NCBI GenBank assembly: GCA_037893245.1 | Contig: JBAIAA010000604.1 | Location: 1,488,001-1,552,000, forward strand | Direction: 5' to 3' | DNA length: 64,000 nt | DNA from: Crossaster papposus | Lineage: Eukaryota > Echinodermata > Asteroidea > Velatida > Solasteridae | In this document: positions 1 through 10,472 of the stretch, piece by piece | Layout: each line of letters opens with the position of its first letter | Position numbering within the stretch: the first letter of the stretch is position 1 | Notes under the pieces: generated by a model | What the model was told of the DNA's origin: nothing | Databases searched by the model: none | What the model saw: the letters and a program-made list of their open reading frames with translations, nothing else | Translations under genes and position numbers: made by a program

Positions 1-555
1 TAGTTGGACAGTAACTGCGCGTCCGCAGTAATGATTTGGTTTGAAATTATATTAAAAGGATGTCCACTTTTCCACACACAAGTCAACATTATCGCTGGTG
101 AGAGCTATAGCATCTTAAAGTGCAGTAAAGTACAGTAAGGTCTAGGCTACATAAATATCGCGACCGAAAAAGCAACTTTTCAAACACTAAAAAGCAGTGC
201 ACCTTTCTTATTGACTTTACTAAAGACACTTTCTCACTAGAGTATTTTCGTGGTGTTACCGCAAACTACTGATTTGTCACCAGGCGAACATTCAAATCTC
301 ATAAGGTGCCATTCACTAAATACGGCGCTCATTGTAACCAACACAAAAAATAGAAAGAAAGAGCGCCGCCTGGTGACGCTCAGGAGTATAGGTGGCAATA
401 TTGTTGACTGGAAATTGAAGATTAAGACTCCTAGAATAATTTTCTTTTCAAATTTATGAGGGTTGACCGAATGAATGTTCTTTTTATACTCCCCTTCCCA
501 CAAACCACCTCTAAAATGGTGGCCCATCTCTGGGCCCAGGTCTAAATGTAGCCCC
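1..555. other. Non-coding; fragment of a dispersed repeat at 225-270
   Basis: No gene is seen. The stretch near 228-266, around TGGTGTTACCGCAAACTACT, reappears near 46664-46706 downstream of a hammerhead-like motif, so it is a piece of a dispersed repeat. The short open frames here have no recognisable domain. Confidence 0.5.
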
Positions 556-559
556 CGCC

Positions 560-1310
560 TCTATGCCAAATAGACCCACGTATTGGTTTTTGTTGGAAGC
601 CATGGGTCACCAATTCTTGATTTCCACAAATATTTCTACAATCAGTCCAATTTATAGGCCCCTAGGGACCTCTTATTCAAAATTACCGGATGGATCACAA
701 AATATTAATGAGCTCGCGCGCAGTGATTTTCAGAGATTAAGTGGCATGCACCCATAAAGACACTGTTACCCAACAGGAGATTGTGGACAATCTTAACAAA
801 ATCCCTTCTGGCAAGGCCCCTGGTTTCGACGGGTTGAATTCTTTTGTAATCAAACAGGCAAGGTATTTGTTAGCGATACCTTTAAGCAATTATCTTCAAC
901 AAATGTTTAACACCAGAAGTATTTCCCGATGGATAAAACAAAAAGTTATATTAATTTACAAAACAATTTGTAGGCATGAAACTGTCGGTTCTGTCGACAT
1001 TCGCCAAGTTATTTGAAAGGATAATAATACATTCGATTAATATCTTTTATTAATAAGAATGATATTCTTTTTGTGTCACAATTTGGTTTCAGACAAAACC
1101 AGTCAACTGAATTATCAACATCATAATGTTCTCAGTAAAATATGTAATGCGATCGATCATAATAAATTCTTAATTTGCACATTCCTTGATTTATCTAAAG
1201 CCTTTGACACAGATTATATTAATTAGTAAGATGGAACATTACAATGTGCGTGGGACTGCCCTGGACCCATTTAAATGTTTAATGACGATCAGACCTATCC
1301 TCTGTCATTA
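560..1310 (+). pseudogene. Decayed non-LTR retrotransposon reverse transcriptase fragment
   Basis: Relic of the N-terminal and central part of a non-LTR RT. The frame at 741-1016 holds the family motif around SGKAPGFDGLNSFVIKQAR, followed by a weak LIYK block. Translation of the following 250 bases, across several frame changes and stops, still shows KLFERII, then SQFGFRQNQSTEL and LDLSKAFDT, which are the classic RT blocks in the right order. The frame upstream from 563 is probably the linker that precedes the RT. The YADD block and everything after it are missing. Order of motifs suits the jockey/CR1/L2 side of the non-LTR tree; the exact clade cannot be read from so little. Certainly non-functional. 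Confidence 0.75.
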
Positions 1311-1714
1311 AAAAAAAATCGCGTTGTTGATGACATCACCACGGTGTCGTACATTAGTCGTGTATTTGTGTGACAAATTTATTATACAAATAATTTTTAA
1401 TTTAGCATATTGTGTTGATGAGATATGGCTTGAAAGTCCAATTCAACCCAAAAGTGTATATTTACGACGACGTCATCATTACGTCGTCACCTTATTTGTT
1501 ATAACACATCCCGGAATTCCAACATACAAATTTTAAACCCAATCTGATACTTCCAAAGATATAAGGCCTTGAAAATTGCAACTTTAACTTGACGTTACAT
1601 GACACTCTATGATGTCATCGTCTTCTTGCAACACTGTGACACTTGGCTTTCGCCGCAGTGCTTTTTTTTTTTGCTGCGGGGCTTTTGACGTGACAGTTGT
1701 GGGCCACCGTAATA
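1311..1714. other. Non-coding stretch, nothing recognised
   Basis: Short open frames on both strands lack any recognisable domain. A poly-T run lies near 1662. The sequence is probably old repeat material next to the RT relic. Confidence 0.4.
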
Positions 1715-1715
1715 A

Positions 1716-2035
1716 TCGTATATCGGAAAGACGCCTTTCCATGATGAAAGACGCCTTTCCGAGATACGATATCAGGAAAAGACGTCTTTTTGAGATACGA
1801 TATCACAGAAAAACGTCTTTCTGAGATACGATATCATGAAAAGACGTCTTTCCGAGATATAATATCACGGAAAGACGTCTTTCTAAGATACGATATCACG
1901 GAAAGGCGTCTTTCTGAGATACGAATATCACAGGAAGACGTCTTTCGGAGATACGATATAAGGAAAGACGTCTTTCCGAGATACAATATCACGGAAAGAC
2001 ATATTTTTATCTCAGTATTCCGTCTTTCCGAGATA
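1716..2035. repeat. 31-bp minisatellite with a palindromic core
   Basis: About ten tandem copies of a 31-bp unit, GAGATACGATATCACGGAAA followed by GACGTCTTTCC. The core GGAAAGACGTCTTTCC is its own reverse complement, so every unit can form a hairpin with an 8-bp stem. Copies differ by a few bases, with changes often on both sides of the palindrome centre. A long open frame through it is only a by-product of the period. Confidence 0.85.
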
Positions 2036-2119
2036 AATTATCTCAGAAACGCGGAAACGCGGATGGTCACTTTAAGCTTCCGTACTTTAAGCTTCCGTAA
2101 ATAGGTGATTAGTTTTGCA

Positions 2120-2430
2120 GAATTAATCAATTAATATAATTGCCTCTTCGTGAAAACGAAAAAAACTATATGAATTAGCAAATTCGCCCGTGGCTGTGAG
2201 AGTCAGAATGTATACATTTTCCCATTGCGCCCCAAATACGCCACTTCGTGAAAACGCTAAAAGCCAGTACGCGCCAAATTCGCCCATTTCGCCTCTTCGT
2301 GAAAACGCTAAAGTCAATACGCGCACCAAAGCGCCCCTTCATAAACACGTTGAAGTCAACACTATTCTAAATTCGCCTCTACGTGAAAACTCAAAACGGC
2401 ACTTGAGGATCAATTCGCCCATTCGTTAAT
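2120..2430. repeat. Degenerate minisatellite built on a CGCCTCTTCGTGAAAACGC motif
   Basis: Four to five decayed copies, spaced roughly 50-70 bp, of CGCCTCTTCGTGAAAACGC followed by TAAA and an AATTCGCCCA block. The array lies directly after the 31-bp minisatellite. The TTCGCCC word also dominates the arms of the foldback element at 62.6-63.5 kb, but homology between the two is not proven by eye. Confidence 0.6.
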
Positions 2431-2435
2431 TAGGT

Positions 2436-2649
2436 TAATTGGGATTTTAGTTTTGTTGATGTATAACTCCACCAGGTTGTAGATATTGCAATATTGAAAC
2501 GTTTTCATCAAACAAAATTATATCGATAAATCATGAGACGATTTTTCATGAAATTTGAAAACAGAAAATCTGCAAAATCGCACATTTTATCGCAGATTTC
2601 TGCGCAGATTTTTTTTTCGCACCTTTTTTTAATGTATTTTTGGCTTTTT
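2436..2649. other. AT-rich non-coding stretch
   Basis: Long T runs and the words GCAGATTT and CGCAATTTTGCG. No gene is seen. Confidence 0.4.
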
Positions 2650-3345
2650 CGCAATTTTGCGAAAAAGCCTTTGTTTTTGTTCTGATTTTTTTTTTTCTTC
2701 TTCTTCTTTTTTTCTTTTAGTAACCTAAACCCCATAGACTTTGTGCACGTTTTTTTGCACAAGTACTTTTACCAGAAAACAAAGTCGTATTTCCATAAAA
2801 CTTAACCCAGGTGAAGACCCTATAGTGAACTCGTGTCTCGCAGAAATACGTCATGGTGACGTCATCAGGGGTCACGTGACGTCATCTTAAAGGTGTAATT
2901 GATTTAATCTTTGAAATTCAATAACAAATCAACCCCAAAAGACCGAAACTAAATTTTTGTGGCAATAGATAGAATAATCCAGGATCTTAATTTTATCTCG
3001 TGTGCGTGAAATCACGTGACCCTTCCTTCCGGTCTAAACCGGAAGTGCCTCATAATTTGAAAGTGAAAAATGATATGAACTTACTTTCAACGATGTTAGT
3101 GTCTGGCTACAATGTATTTTTCAAAAAAAATATTGGTGACGTCATAACATGTTATAGCGCCCTCTAGCGGCAGTTTGAAAAATTGTTAAAATGAATAATC
3201 TGTTGATGTGTGTGGCGAAGTTTGCTGAAATCACTTTATAACCGGTGTATTTAATCAGCTTCATGCTAGGAACAAGTTGACGGGAAGAAAAAATTATGAC
3301 GTCACCAGACCAGAAGTTAGAATGAAAAGACTCGTTTTCCTTTGA
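2650..3345. repeat. Dispersed repeat, copy A (CRE/E-box/ETS-palindrome family)
   Basis: First of several copies of one family. Landmarks shared with copy B in the same order are CATAGACTTTG, AACCCAGGTGAAGACCC, GTGACGTCATCTTAAAGG, ATCACGTGACCCTTCC, the palindrome at 3026-3045 (8-bp arms CTTCCGGT and ACCGGAAG, loop CTAA), TTTGAAAGTGAAAAATGATA and TTATAGCGCCCTCTAGCGGC. No coding capacity, so probably a non-autonomous element or satellite-like unit. Confidence 0.8.
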
Positions 3346-3747
3346 AAATTCCTAAAAAATTAAACCTGACAGATACAATCTTGATTTTTGCTCTAAAGGT
3401 TAATGTAAAAGTAGTTCTCGAACTTCCCTGTGTTTTGGGGCAAAAAACGAACTTGAACATACCCTGCGGCACCCTTGAAATGTAATCGTTTTGGCCTAGG
3501 TGCAAAAAGCATTGACCCCTTACGTGTGCATGGCACCCGTATAATATACATGCTAGTACATGTACGTATACACTGATAGTGTATTATGTATTGAGCGAAT
3601 GTATCACCACTGACATCGTTGGTGCAAGCACATGTACGCTCACCCAAGAGGACACTAGCCGACAACCTGTGAAACAGGATGACGTCATCAAATTGCCCAT
3701 GGGGAAGGGCGCCGCGTACGACAGGTAGGTAAACACGCTTTCGGCTA
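3346..3747. other. Spacer between repeat copies A and B
   Basis: Overlapping minus-strand open frames exist at 3393-3791 and 3584-3910, but no domain is recognised, and the second runs into repeat copy B. Treated as non-coding. Confidence 0.4.
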
Positions 3748-4380
3748 CGCAGAATCCAACCCCGTAGACTTTGTAAACGTTGCTTGCACAATTCAAAGCA
3801 CTTTTAACGGAAAAACAAAGTCGTATTCCCATAAACTTGACCCAGGTGAAGACCCAATAGTGAACTGGTGTCTCGCAGACAGACGTCATGATGACGTCAT
3901 CAGGAGTCACGTGACGTCATCTTAAAGGTTCAATTGATTTTATCTTTGAAAATCAATAAAACATCAACCGCAATTGACCGAAACTTGAATTTTGTGGCAA
4001 TTAATAGAATAATCCATGATCTTCATTTTATCTCGTGTGCGTGAAATCACGTGACCCTTCCTTCCGGTCAAAACCGGAAGTGCCTTATAATTTGAAAGTG
4101 AAAAATGATATGAACTTACTTTTAACGATGTTATTGTCTGGCTAGAATAAACTATTCAAAAAAATTCCGGCGACGTCATAACATGTTATAGCGCCCTCTA
4201 GCGGCAGGTTGAAAATGGTTAAAATGATTAATCTGTTGATGTGTGTTGCGAAGTTTGCTGAAATAACTTTATAACTGGTGTATATAATCAGCTTCATGCT
4301 TAGACCATATTGGGAAGAAGAAATATTTATGACGTCACCAAACCGGAAGTTACAATAAAAAATCCTTTAAACTGTAAAAA
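3748..4380. repeat. Dispersed repeat, copy B (CRE/E-box/ETS-palindrome family)
   Basis: Aligns with copy A over nearly its whole length with few indels. The ETS-like palindrome is at 4061-4080, with the same 8-bp arms and loop CAAA. TGACGTCAT occurs near 3893 and 3913, and CACGTGAC near 4048. Confidence 0.8.
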
Positions 4381-4429
4381 GTCGCTTAAAAATCAACCGC
4401 TATAGATATATCCAGATTTTTGCTTCAAA

Positions 4430-4805
4430 TAGCAAAGTTAAGACTGATCTCGAGTTTCTGTTAATTACGTCACAATGACGTCATCAAGTGTCAGATTACA
4501 AGCAACCAAATATTTCTAAATTTAATCTTTGAAAATCAATATAAAATCAACTGTAAGAGATCTGATTTAGATTTTTAAGGAAATTGATAGATTAATCCAT
4601 GGTCTTCATAATTTGTATTACATGCAAAAAGACCTGACACTTCCTTCCGGTCCAAACCGGAAGTGCCTTATAATTTAAAAGTGGAAAACGATGCTAACTT
4701 ACTTTCAACGATGTTAGGCGCTGGCTAGGTTGTAAGTAACGAACAAGTTGACGGTGACTTCTTAAAATGTTATAGCGCCCTCTAGCGGCATGGTTGACAA
4801 ATGTT
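4430..4805. repeat. Dispersed repeat, copy C (partial, divergent)
   Basis: Shares TGACGTCATCAAGTG, TTTGAAAATCAATATAAAATC, the palindrome at 4644-4663 (loop CCAA) and the TTATAGCGCCCTCTAGCGGC block with copies A and B. It matches the 7.24-7.86 kb copy more closely than it matches A. Confidence 0.7.
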
Positions 4806-5730
4806 ACACCATATTACGATTATATTTGAATTATTACGTTTTTAGACGTTGAAGGCATATCTCAGAAACGGATCGTGTTAACATAACACCTCATTTTGTG
4901 TTGTTAGGTGATAGATAGTTGCACAAAAAGTTCACAAACGTGTGACGTCATCGTTTTAATCAGTTTTAATTCATTTTACTCTGTTTAAATTAACTTAAAT
5001 TAGTTTTCAATGATTTTAAATTGTTTTGATGGTTTAAAAGTTCAATTTTTAAAATATTTAATAAAAAAAAATTGCGAATGCGAAAAAGCCCTATGTTCTG
5101 TTCCTCGAACAGACGTAGTTCTAGTTTGTGTTTGTTTTTTTTCGGCGTCGGATTTTTTTTTTTAAGAGACACATTGTATTTTGTTTGGGGGCGTCGCATT
5201 ATTATAATTTTTTTATGAATTTAATTTTGTCGGGGTCTAACTTATTTGGGGGGCGTTGCATTTTTGTTACGGAGCATCTAAAGTACGGACCTCCTAAAGG
5301 GACATTAAAAACAAACATTATCTCGTGCGCACGACATAATTATCTCGTGCACACGACATCATTTGTGATTTCCCAGGAACCCTTGATGGAAATCCATGTT
5401 TACTGATTACGATGGCTAGAGCGTGGAGGCAGAATTTAGAGTAAACAGTAGCCTAAGTAATCATAATTGAATTGTTTAGACAGACATTGAGTAATTAGGC
5501 CGTACCAGTGTAATATTTTCATGCCAGGGGGAATCTGTTTCCAGCGTACCCTTAATCTGAAATGGTGAATTTATTATTGAATGTTGATGATAGGGAAAAA
5601 CGGTATGTCACTCTGAGTAAATGCCATAAAACTTAATTACCATATTTTATGTTATGTAATTGAAGCCTAAATAATATTAACGCTGGGCCTTTTTACTTGG
5701 TACAATTACATTAATGATGTATTTATACTA
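4806..5730. other. Non-coding; short palindromic words near 5320-5360
   Basis: AT-rich. TCTCGTGCGCACGACATAAT and a close copy, each containing a CGTGC/GCACG palindrome, occur near 5323-5360. The open frame at 5128-5406 has no recognisable domain. Confidence 0.4.
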
Positions 5731-5736
5731 CTTTAA

Positions 5737-6125
5737 AGGGATCGTATACGTTTGGTAATTGGAACCCACTGTTTGTTTCAATCCTAGTTATACATGTATA
5801 TATATACCATAAAACTAACCTGTACAAATTTCATTTCAAAAGGTGGTAGCGATTTTGAGATATTGCCGAAAATCTGGAGCGGTTATGTCCACGCAGGAAG
5901 AATAATCTGCATTGGAATACACAATCTGAGAAACGTCACTGCAGTAACGCTTCTTAGATTCAAATTGTTGGGGATAAAAAGTGATATTGTTTTCCATAAC
6001 CGCAGTACTTCGAAGTGAACAGTTTCTAAAAATGCATTATACTATCCAAAGCTGCTGTACTTCATACCAAGTAAGTTTTTATTGCAATACATTTTTGGAG
6101 TAATTACCAAACGTATACGATCTCT
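5737..6125. mobile_element. TTAA-flanked MITE, family 2, copy 1
   Basis: Terminal inverted repeats AGGGATCGTATACGTTTGGT and ACCAAACGTATACGATCTCT face each other and are flanked by TTAA at 5733-5736 and 6126-6129. The 389-bp body contains GTCACTGCAGTAACG. A second copy in inverse orientation lies at 49130-49514. TTAA duplications are known for the piggyBac and Kolobok superfamilies; the AGGG ends fit piggyBac poorly. Confidence 0.88.
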
Positions 6126-6129
6126 TTAA

Positions 6130-6901
6130 CTGACAATCAATGGGGTGGGGTGGGAGTAATGATATTACCATTTTCGCCCCCCCCCCCCCCCCCCCTCCTA
6201 CGCCGCAAACTCATCGCCTGTGGTTTAATAGGTTCAGTATGTAAGTTCCCGCAATACTGTTTTGTCCCGTGTAGTGCAGATGGATGCTGACGACAGAAAT
6301 TAACTCATCAAGGTGTCAACGTCGGCATGCTGTGCAAACCGGCATATTGTCCAAATACTGGCAAAAGAGCATGGCGTTACCGTGTCCTTACGGCATATGT
6401 AACGGATTATGATGAAAGTGGCGACCACGGCAGAGAGAATAGCTATGCGAGAGATATCCAGACACGTATGGATGATCGTGGTCAAAATGTGGAAAATAGC
6501 TATAATGACAGAACCCAGTACCGCCAACCAGCGGATTTAATACATGTACATGTAGTCATTTTTGCGAAGAGAATGCACCGATTTCATTGATTTCATTGAA
6601 AAGATACACCCTTCCACTTTAAATGAGGCATCAAACGGTCAAATCTGATAAATGATGACAGAGTTATGAGTAATTTCCCAAGAGGGGTCAAATTGACCTT
6701 GGGACCAAGTTTCAAATCTTAGGCATTAGGACATTGGTAGCCTACCGGTACTTGCCTGTGTTTGAATAATTGCCTAGCCCACACTGCATGCAAAAACTGT
6801 CCTTTAATTTATTAATTAATTTAAGAGTAAACAAAATTCATGTTTGTACATGTACATGTTTAAATGCTAAACATGTTTACATGCTCAACATGGTTTTTCA
6901 C
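6130..6901. other. Non-coding; C homopolymer near 6175-6196
   Basis: A homopolymer of about 20 C follows a GT-rich stretch. Open frames at 6300-6590 on both strands have no recognisable domain. No gene is called. Confidence 0.4.
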
Positions 6902-7865
6902 AAGTTGCGAAAAAGCCTTTGTTTTTGTTCTGATTTGTAGTTGTTCCTTTTCTTGTTGGCACTCAAATCCCATAGTCATATTCTCGTAAGTGAAAACCCT
7001 ATGTGAACTAGTGTCTCACAGACAGAGGTCATAACAGGTCACATGGCGTTATATTAAAGGTGCAATAGATTAAATCTCATTTTTTTTTAAAGCAATCGCG
7101 AGAGACCGTTCCTTTGTGGCAATTGATAGAATAGTCCATGATTTTCATTTCCTCGTGTGCTTTAAATCACGTGACCCACTGTTTAAGCTACTGGTGACGT
7201 CATAAAATGTTATAGCGCCAACTAGCGGCAGGTTGAAAATAGATTCTTGATTTAATGTTTGAAAATCAATATAGAATCGGCTGTAAAAGATCTGATTTTG
7301 ACGGGAATTATCGGAATAATCCAGGGTTTTCATAATTTATATTACCTGCAACATATACCTTAAAGGTAGGATACACCATTGGTAATTGCTTGATTTTTCA
7401 CGAATGGGTAGATTTGGGGGGTTGTATTTCATAGTAAATATCATTTAACTGACCTGTCCGAAGTTTTACAATCATGGATGCCGAGAAAAGCACGAAAAAC
7501 AGCGTTTGTTTTCAACCGGCGTCGAGCAGTTTTTCTTATGTTATCTTTGTTGTTTCGCGATCGCCGTCCGGCGATCGCTAATTTTAACAGGATAATTACA
7601 GGATATCTAGCGCAATCATTTTGCTGGATGCCTAGAATCATTATTTACTTTCAATTAGGTAAGATATTTCTTAATTCGGTAGTAAATATTTTCTATATCT
7701 GCAAATGGTGTATCCTACCTTTAAGTGCCTTATAATTTGAAAGTGAAAACAGGTATGAACTTGCTTTCAACGATGTCAGTCTCTGGCCAGTTGTACTTTA
7801 CAAATGAATAATTGGTGACATTATAGAGCACGCTCTAGCGGCAAGTTTATACATTTGTTGAATGA
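6902..7865. repeat. Dispersed repeat, copy D/E, interrupted by a MITE
   Basis: Starts with GCGAAAAAGCCTTTGTTTTT as at the edge of copy A, then repeats the CACGTGACC and TGACGTCATAAAATGTTATA landmarks. A second unit from about 7235 matches copy C, including TTTGAAAATCAATATAGAATC. The second unit is split by the MITE at 7364-7720 and resumes with GTGCCTTATAATTTGAAAGT. The ETS palindrome seen in the other copies is lost at the insertion. Confidence 0.75.
7364..7720. mobile_element. TTAA-flanked MITE, family 1, copy 1
   Basis: 357 bp with perfect terminal inverted repeats AGGTAGGATACACCATT and AATGGTGTATCCTACCT, flanked by TTAA at 7360-7363 and 7721-7724. Inserted inside repeat copy D/E. A diverged copy in inverse orientation lies at about 57300-57650. 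It contains the palindrome GCGATCGCCGTCCGGCGATCGC in its middle (7558-7579). Confidence 0.9.
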
Positions 7866-8184
7866 ATTGCTAATTCAATTTTCACTATTCAATAAAAAAC
7901 AACCCACCTAAATGACAATCAAATAAAACAACAATAATGTTACACATGACCAGAAAATGGGTCTCATTAAGTGTGTAAAAGATGGGGAAAAGTTTGTCCT
8001 GCGCTATTTCAATGATACACAGCAGATCCATGGCCATACGTCTGTCCCACAAGCAAAATGGTAACTTGTACACGAGATAAACAAGCCCCTTAAGACGTTT
8101 AACATTTCCTTTGTTAGTATGTCACTAACCATGTCCGTTTGATAAACAGCAGCTGATCTAAGCACTCTTTATGAATTCGGGCCT
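7866..8184. other. Non-coding spacer
   Basis: AT-rich; no domain in the small minus-strand open frame at 7885-8073. Confidence 0.4.
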
Positions 8185-9960
8185 AGATTTGTACGTTCGA
8201 CCATTTATTTATTTTTATTTATTCCATTTGGTTTTCAATGGGGCCCTGCATACATCATCAAATAAAATAACAGTACATATTATAAATATAAGGATATTAC
8301 AGGAATTCAAAACATTAATACTAATTCTGATTTACGAGATAGGCGAAAACCCGAAAAAAAATACCTTTTGGGGGAAAATTAAAAGGGGAAATTCCTATCC
8401 GGCTCCACATTATAGTGGCAACCAAGTTCTAACTCCGTAGATCAGCGCAATTGGCATAATATCTAACAGATGACATGTCGGAGCTCCGATTTAAATGTGC
8501 TTAATGAGTCCAATGTTCGCAATTGTTCGGGCAGATTATTCCAAATATTTGCACCACTCACAGCGAAACTTGTGGCGTAGCATTCTTTTTTGGCGAAAGG
8601 AACTTTCAGTGCCGTGTGGGTTGATTGCCTTGTTTCGCGAATTATTGAAAGTGGTTTGAAAATATTTGTCATGTACAAAGGAGTCATTTTGTTGATACTT
8701 TTGAAGACAAGAATAGCCTTTTTTGACTTGACTCTTTTTGAAAAAGGAGCCCAATTAAGACGAGCAAACATATCCTCTGAAGGGGTGAGGAAGGTACATT
8801 TAAGGATTATCCGCGCGGCTCTTTTGAGACATTTGTTTAACATATTATCGTGAGATATGTACCTTCCTCCCCACACAGTACAACAATACTCTAATGTTGG
8901 CATAACTAGACTTACAAAGTGTGTGCAAGCTGTGTTGAGGAACACAATCACGGATTCTGCTTAGTATACCTAATTTAGACACCACCTTTTGTCTTACGTA
9001 TTCGACATGTGGGCCCCAACTTAATGCTTCATCAATAATTACACCCAAACATTTATAAGACTTCACATTTTCAATACGACTACCAGCAATGCATACATTT
9101 AAATTAACACTAGATATTTTCTGCCTAGTACCAATAAGCATGCATTTGGTTTTGGTGGCATTTAAAGCTAGCTTGTTTCTTCCGCACCAGTTGTGAAAAC
9201 TAGTAAGAGCTGTATTTAATCTACTTTCTATTATATTAATGTTGGAGGAGCTACACGTTAATGTGGAGTCATCTGCATATTTTTATTTATTTATTATTTA
9301 CCCTGGGGTAACCTCTCAGTGAAACACTGTTTTTCAGAGGGGCCCAGCAGTTATACAATTCGAATTGCGAAGGACGCGGCTACAACGTAGTCGAGCCGCT
9401 GGCACGTAAAGGCGCCTCTGGCAGCCGGCCACATCGACTCATATATGACTACGGAGCACAGCCTGAGATAGAAAGTGATTTTATATATTTATTTGTCCCA
9501 ATTGAGCCAGGAACACCGGGGCGAACCCCTTCTCTTAGCGATAAGTGTTACTGGGTTCTTTTACGTGCATTATAATGATTATTATTATACAATACACGGG
9601 ACCTACAGCTTTACGTCTCATCCGAAAGACGAAGCAATAGTGGTTTCAGTGCCTTGCTTAAGGACACAGGTGTCGAGACCGAGATTCGAACTCACGCTCT
9701 GCGGAACAGAAAACCGGGTTCTTAACCGCTCGGCCACGACACTCCACATACATAAATAAGTTGCAGTTTGGGGCAATACAAAATGGAAGATCACTAGTAT
9801 AAACAATAAATAAAAGTGGACCTAGTATCGACCCTTGCGGAACACCATTGTTTACGGACAGGACCTTTGATATGGTGCCGTCAATATTTACAGACTGACT
9901 ACGTTCACTTGGGTACGACTTAAACCAATTAATTACAGAAGATGACAGTTTAGCCTAGTT
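8185..9960 (-). pseudogene. CR1/L2-like non-LTR retrotransposon, 5'-truncated, RT C-terminal half
   Basis: Read right to left, the minus strand gives an RT from the NGVPQGSILGPLLFIVY block (about 9840-9900) through LFMY, then after the SINE insertion YADDSTL, then KSYKCLGVIIDEALSW (in 8845-9141) and the characteristic tail region with MPTLEYCCTVWG, CLKRAARII and GANIWNNLPEQLR (8463-8951). That tail of repeated tryptophan motifs is typical of CR1/L2/jockey-like elements. Frames are broken near 8850-8950. The 3' UTR runs to an A-rich tail of TAAATAAA units near 8200-8230. The endonuclease and the first RT blocks are absent, as expected from 5' truncation on insertion. Confidence 0.85.
9281..9742 (-). 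mobile_element. tRNA-derived SINE inserted in the CR1-like RT
   Basis: On the minus strand the element begins GTGTCGTGGCCGAGCGGTTA, a tRNA-Ser/Leu-like head with A box TGGCCGAGCGG and B box GTTCGAATCTC about 45 bases later, then a conserved body containing GCTTCGTCTTTCGGATGAGA, and ends in an A-rich TAAATAAAAA tail next to 9281. The tRNA-like part lacks an intact fold at its 3' side, so it is a SINE promoter rather than a tRNA gene. It splits the host element's YADD motif; a short TATG is present on both sides. Confidence 0.88.
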
Positions 9961-10064
9961 AATCATGATCAAGGGAAAATCACCGTTTACGAATTTGGCC
10001 CATAATGTTTAAATCCGCTGTATAGTACAAAGTGACCAAGTTAGTATTATCTTTGACAAATTGC

Positions 10065-10472
10065 CTAGCAACTAACATTGTGTTGACGATGCTGATCACT
10101 CCAAATCCGGTGCATTTCCGATGGTTGAAAATTGTGAGTTGTTATCAGCCGGCGAAAGCGACAATACGAGTACGGGATGTGCCAATTGAACAAATCGTTA
10201 CGTTTGACTGGTTTGATTTTTAAGGAGTCCAAGCAGACACCCACAAAGACGTCTTCTATGTAGAAGTATTTGTGGTCTAAGGATTCTTCGTAGATCTTAC
10301 CGGCGACGTCCTCGGACATAACATAGCCGAGACCGGCAAGATACGGCGGGTACTTAAGGCCGGGGTAGATCTCCTTAGGCACGTAGAACTTTCTCTTCGG
10401 GTTCCGGATGGGGCCGCCGTTGAGAAGTAAACCCACTGCGTAGTTGATGGAAGGGGTTTTGGTAGAGGCCAG
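10065..10472 (-). CDS. Beta-1,3-galactosyltransferase (GT31), C-terminal part after insertion
   Basis: Second half of the glycosyltransferase that begins at 12062. It encodes about 134 residues and ends at a TGA-type stop at 10065-10067. Visible family blocks are KYPPYLAGLGYVMSEDVA (acceptor-site region), the EDVFVGVCLDSLKIKP block with the conserved EDV, and the C-terminal CRFRRLITTHNFQPSEM. These match the order in B3GALT1/2/5-type enzymes, which transfer galactose from UDP-galactose to GlcNAc or GalNAc ends in the Golgi. The first base of this half meets the Harbinger-like element at 10473. If the 936-bp element and one CAG duplication are ignored, the frame from the upstream half runs in without a stop, giving about 352 residues, normal for the family. 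It is therefore a recent disruption of an otherwise well-kept gene. Confidence 0.85.
   Translation of the reverse strand: MASTKTPSINYAVGLLLNGGPIRNPKRKFYVPKEIYPGLKYPPYLAGLGYVMSEDVAGKIYEESLDHKYFYIEDVFVGVCLDSLKIKPVKRNDLFNWHIPYSYCRFRRLITTHNFQPSEMHRIWSDQHRQHNVSC

Noticed and set aside
1716..2035. Possible CRISPR-like array of palindromic repeats
   Set aside because: Units are strictly tandem without unique spacers, and the window is eukaryotic.
1790..2104. 104-residue open frame across the 31-bp array
   Set aside because: Purely periodic translation of the minisatellite; 31 bp cycles through frames and no protein signal remains outside it.
6300..6590. Overlapping open frames on both strands
   Set aside because: No recognisable domain, no splice context, and neither strand shows convincing codon use.
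9660..9742. Possible tRNA-Ser/Leu gene on the minus strand
   Set aside because: A and B boxes are present, but the cloverleaf is not intact and the sequence continues into a SINE body with an A-rich tail.
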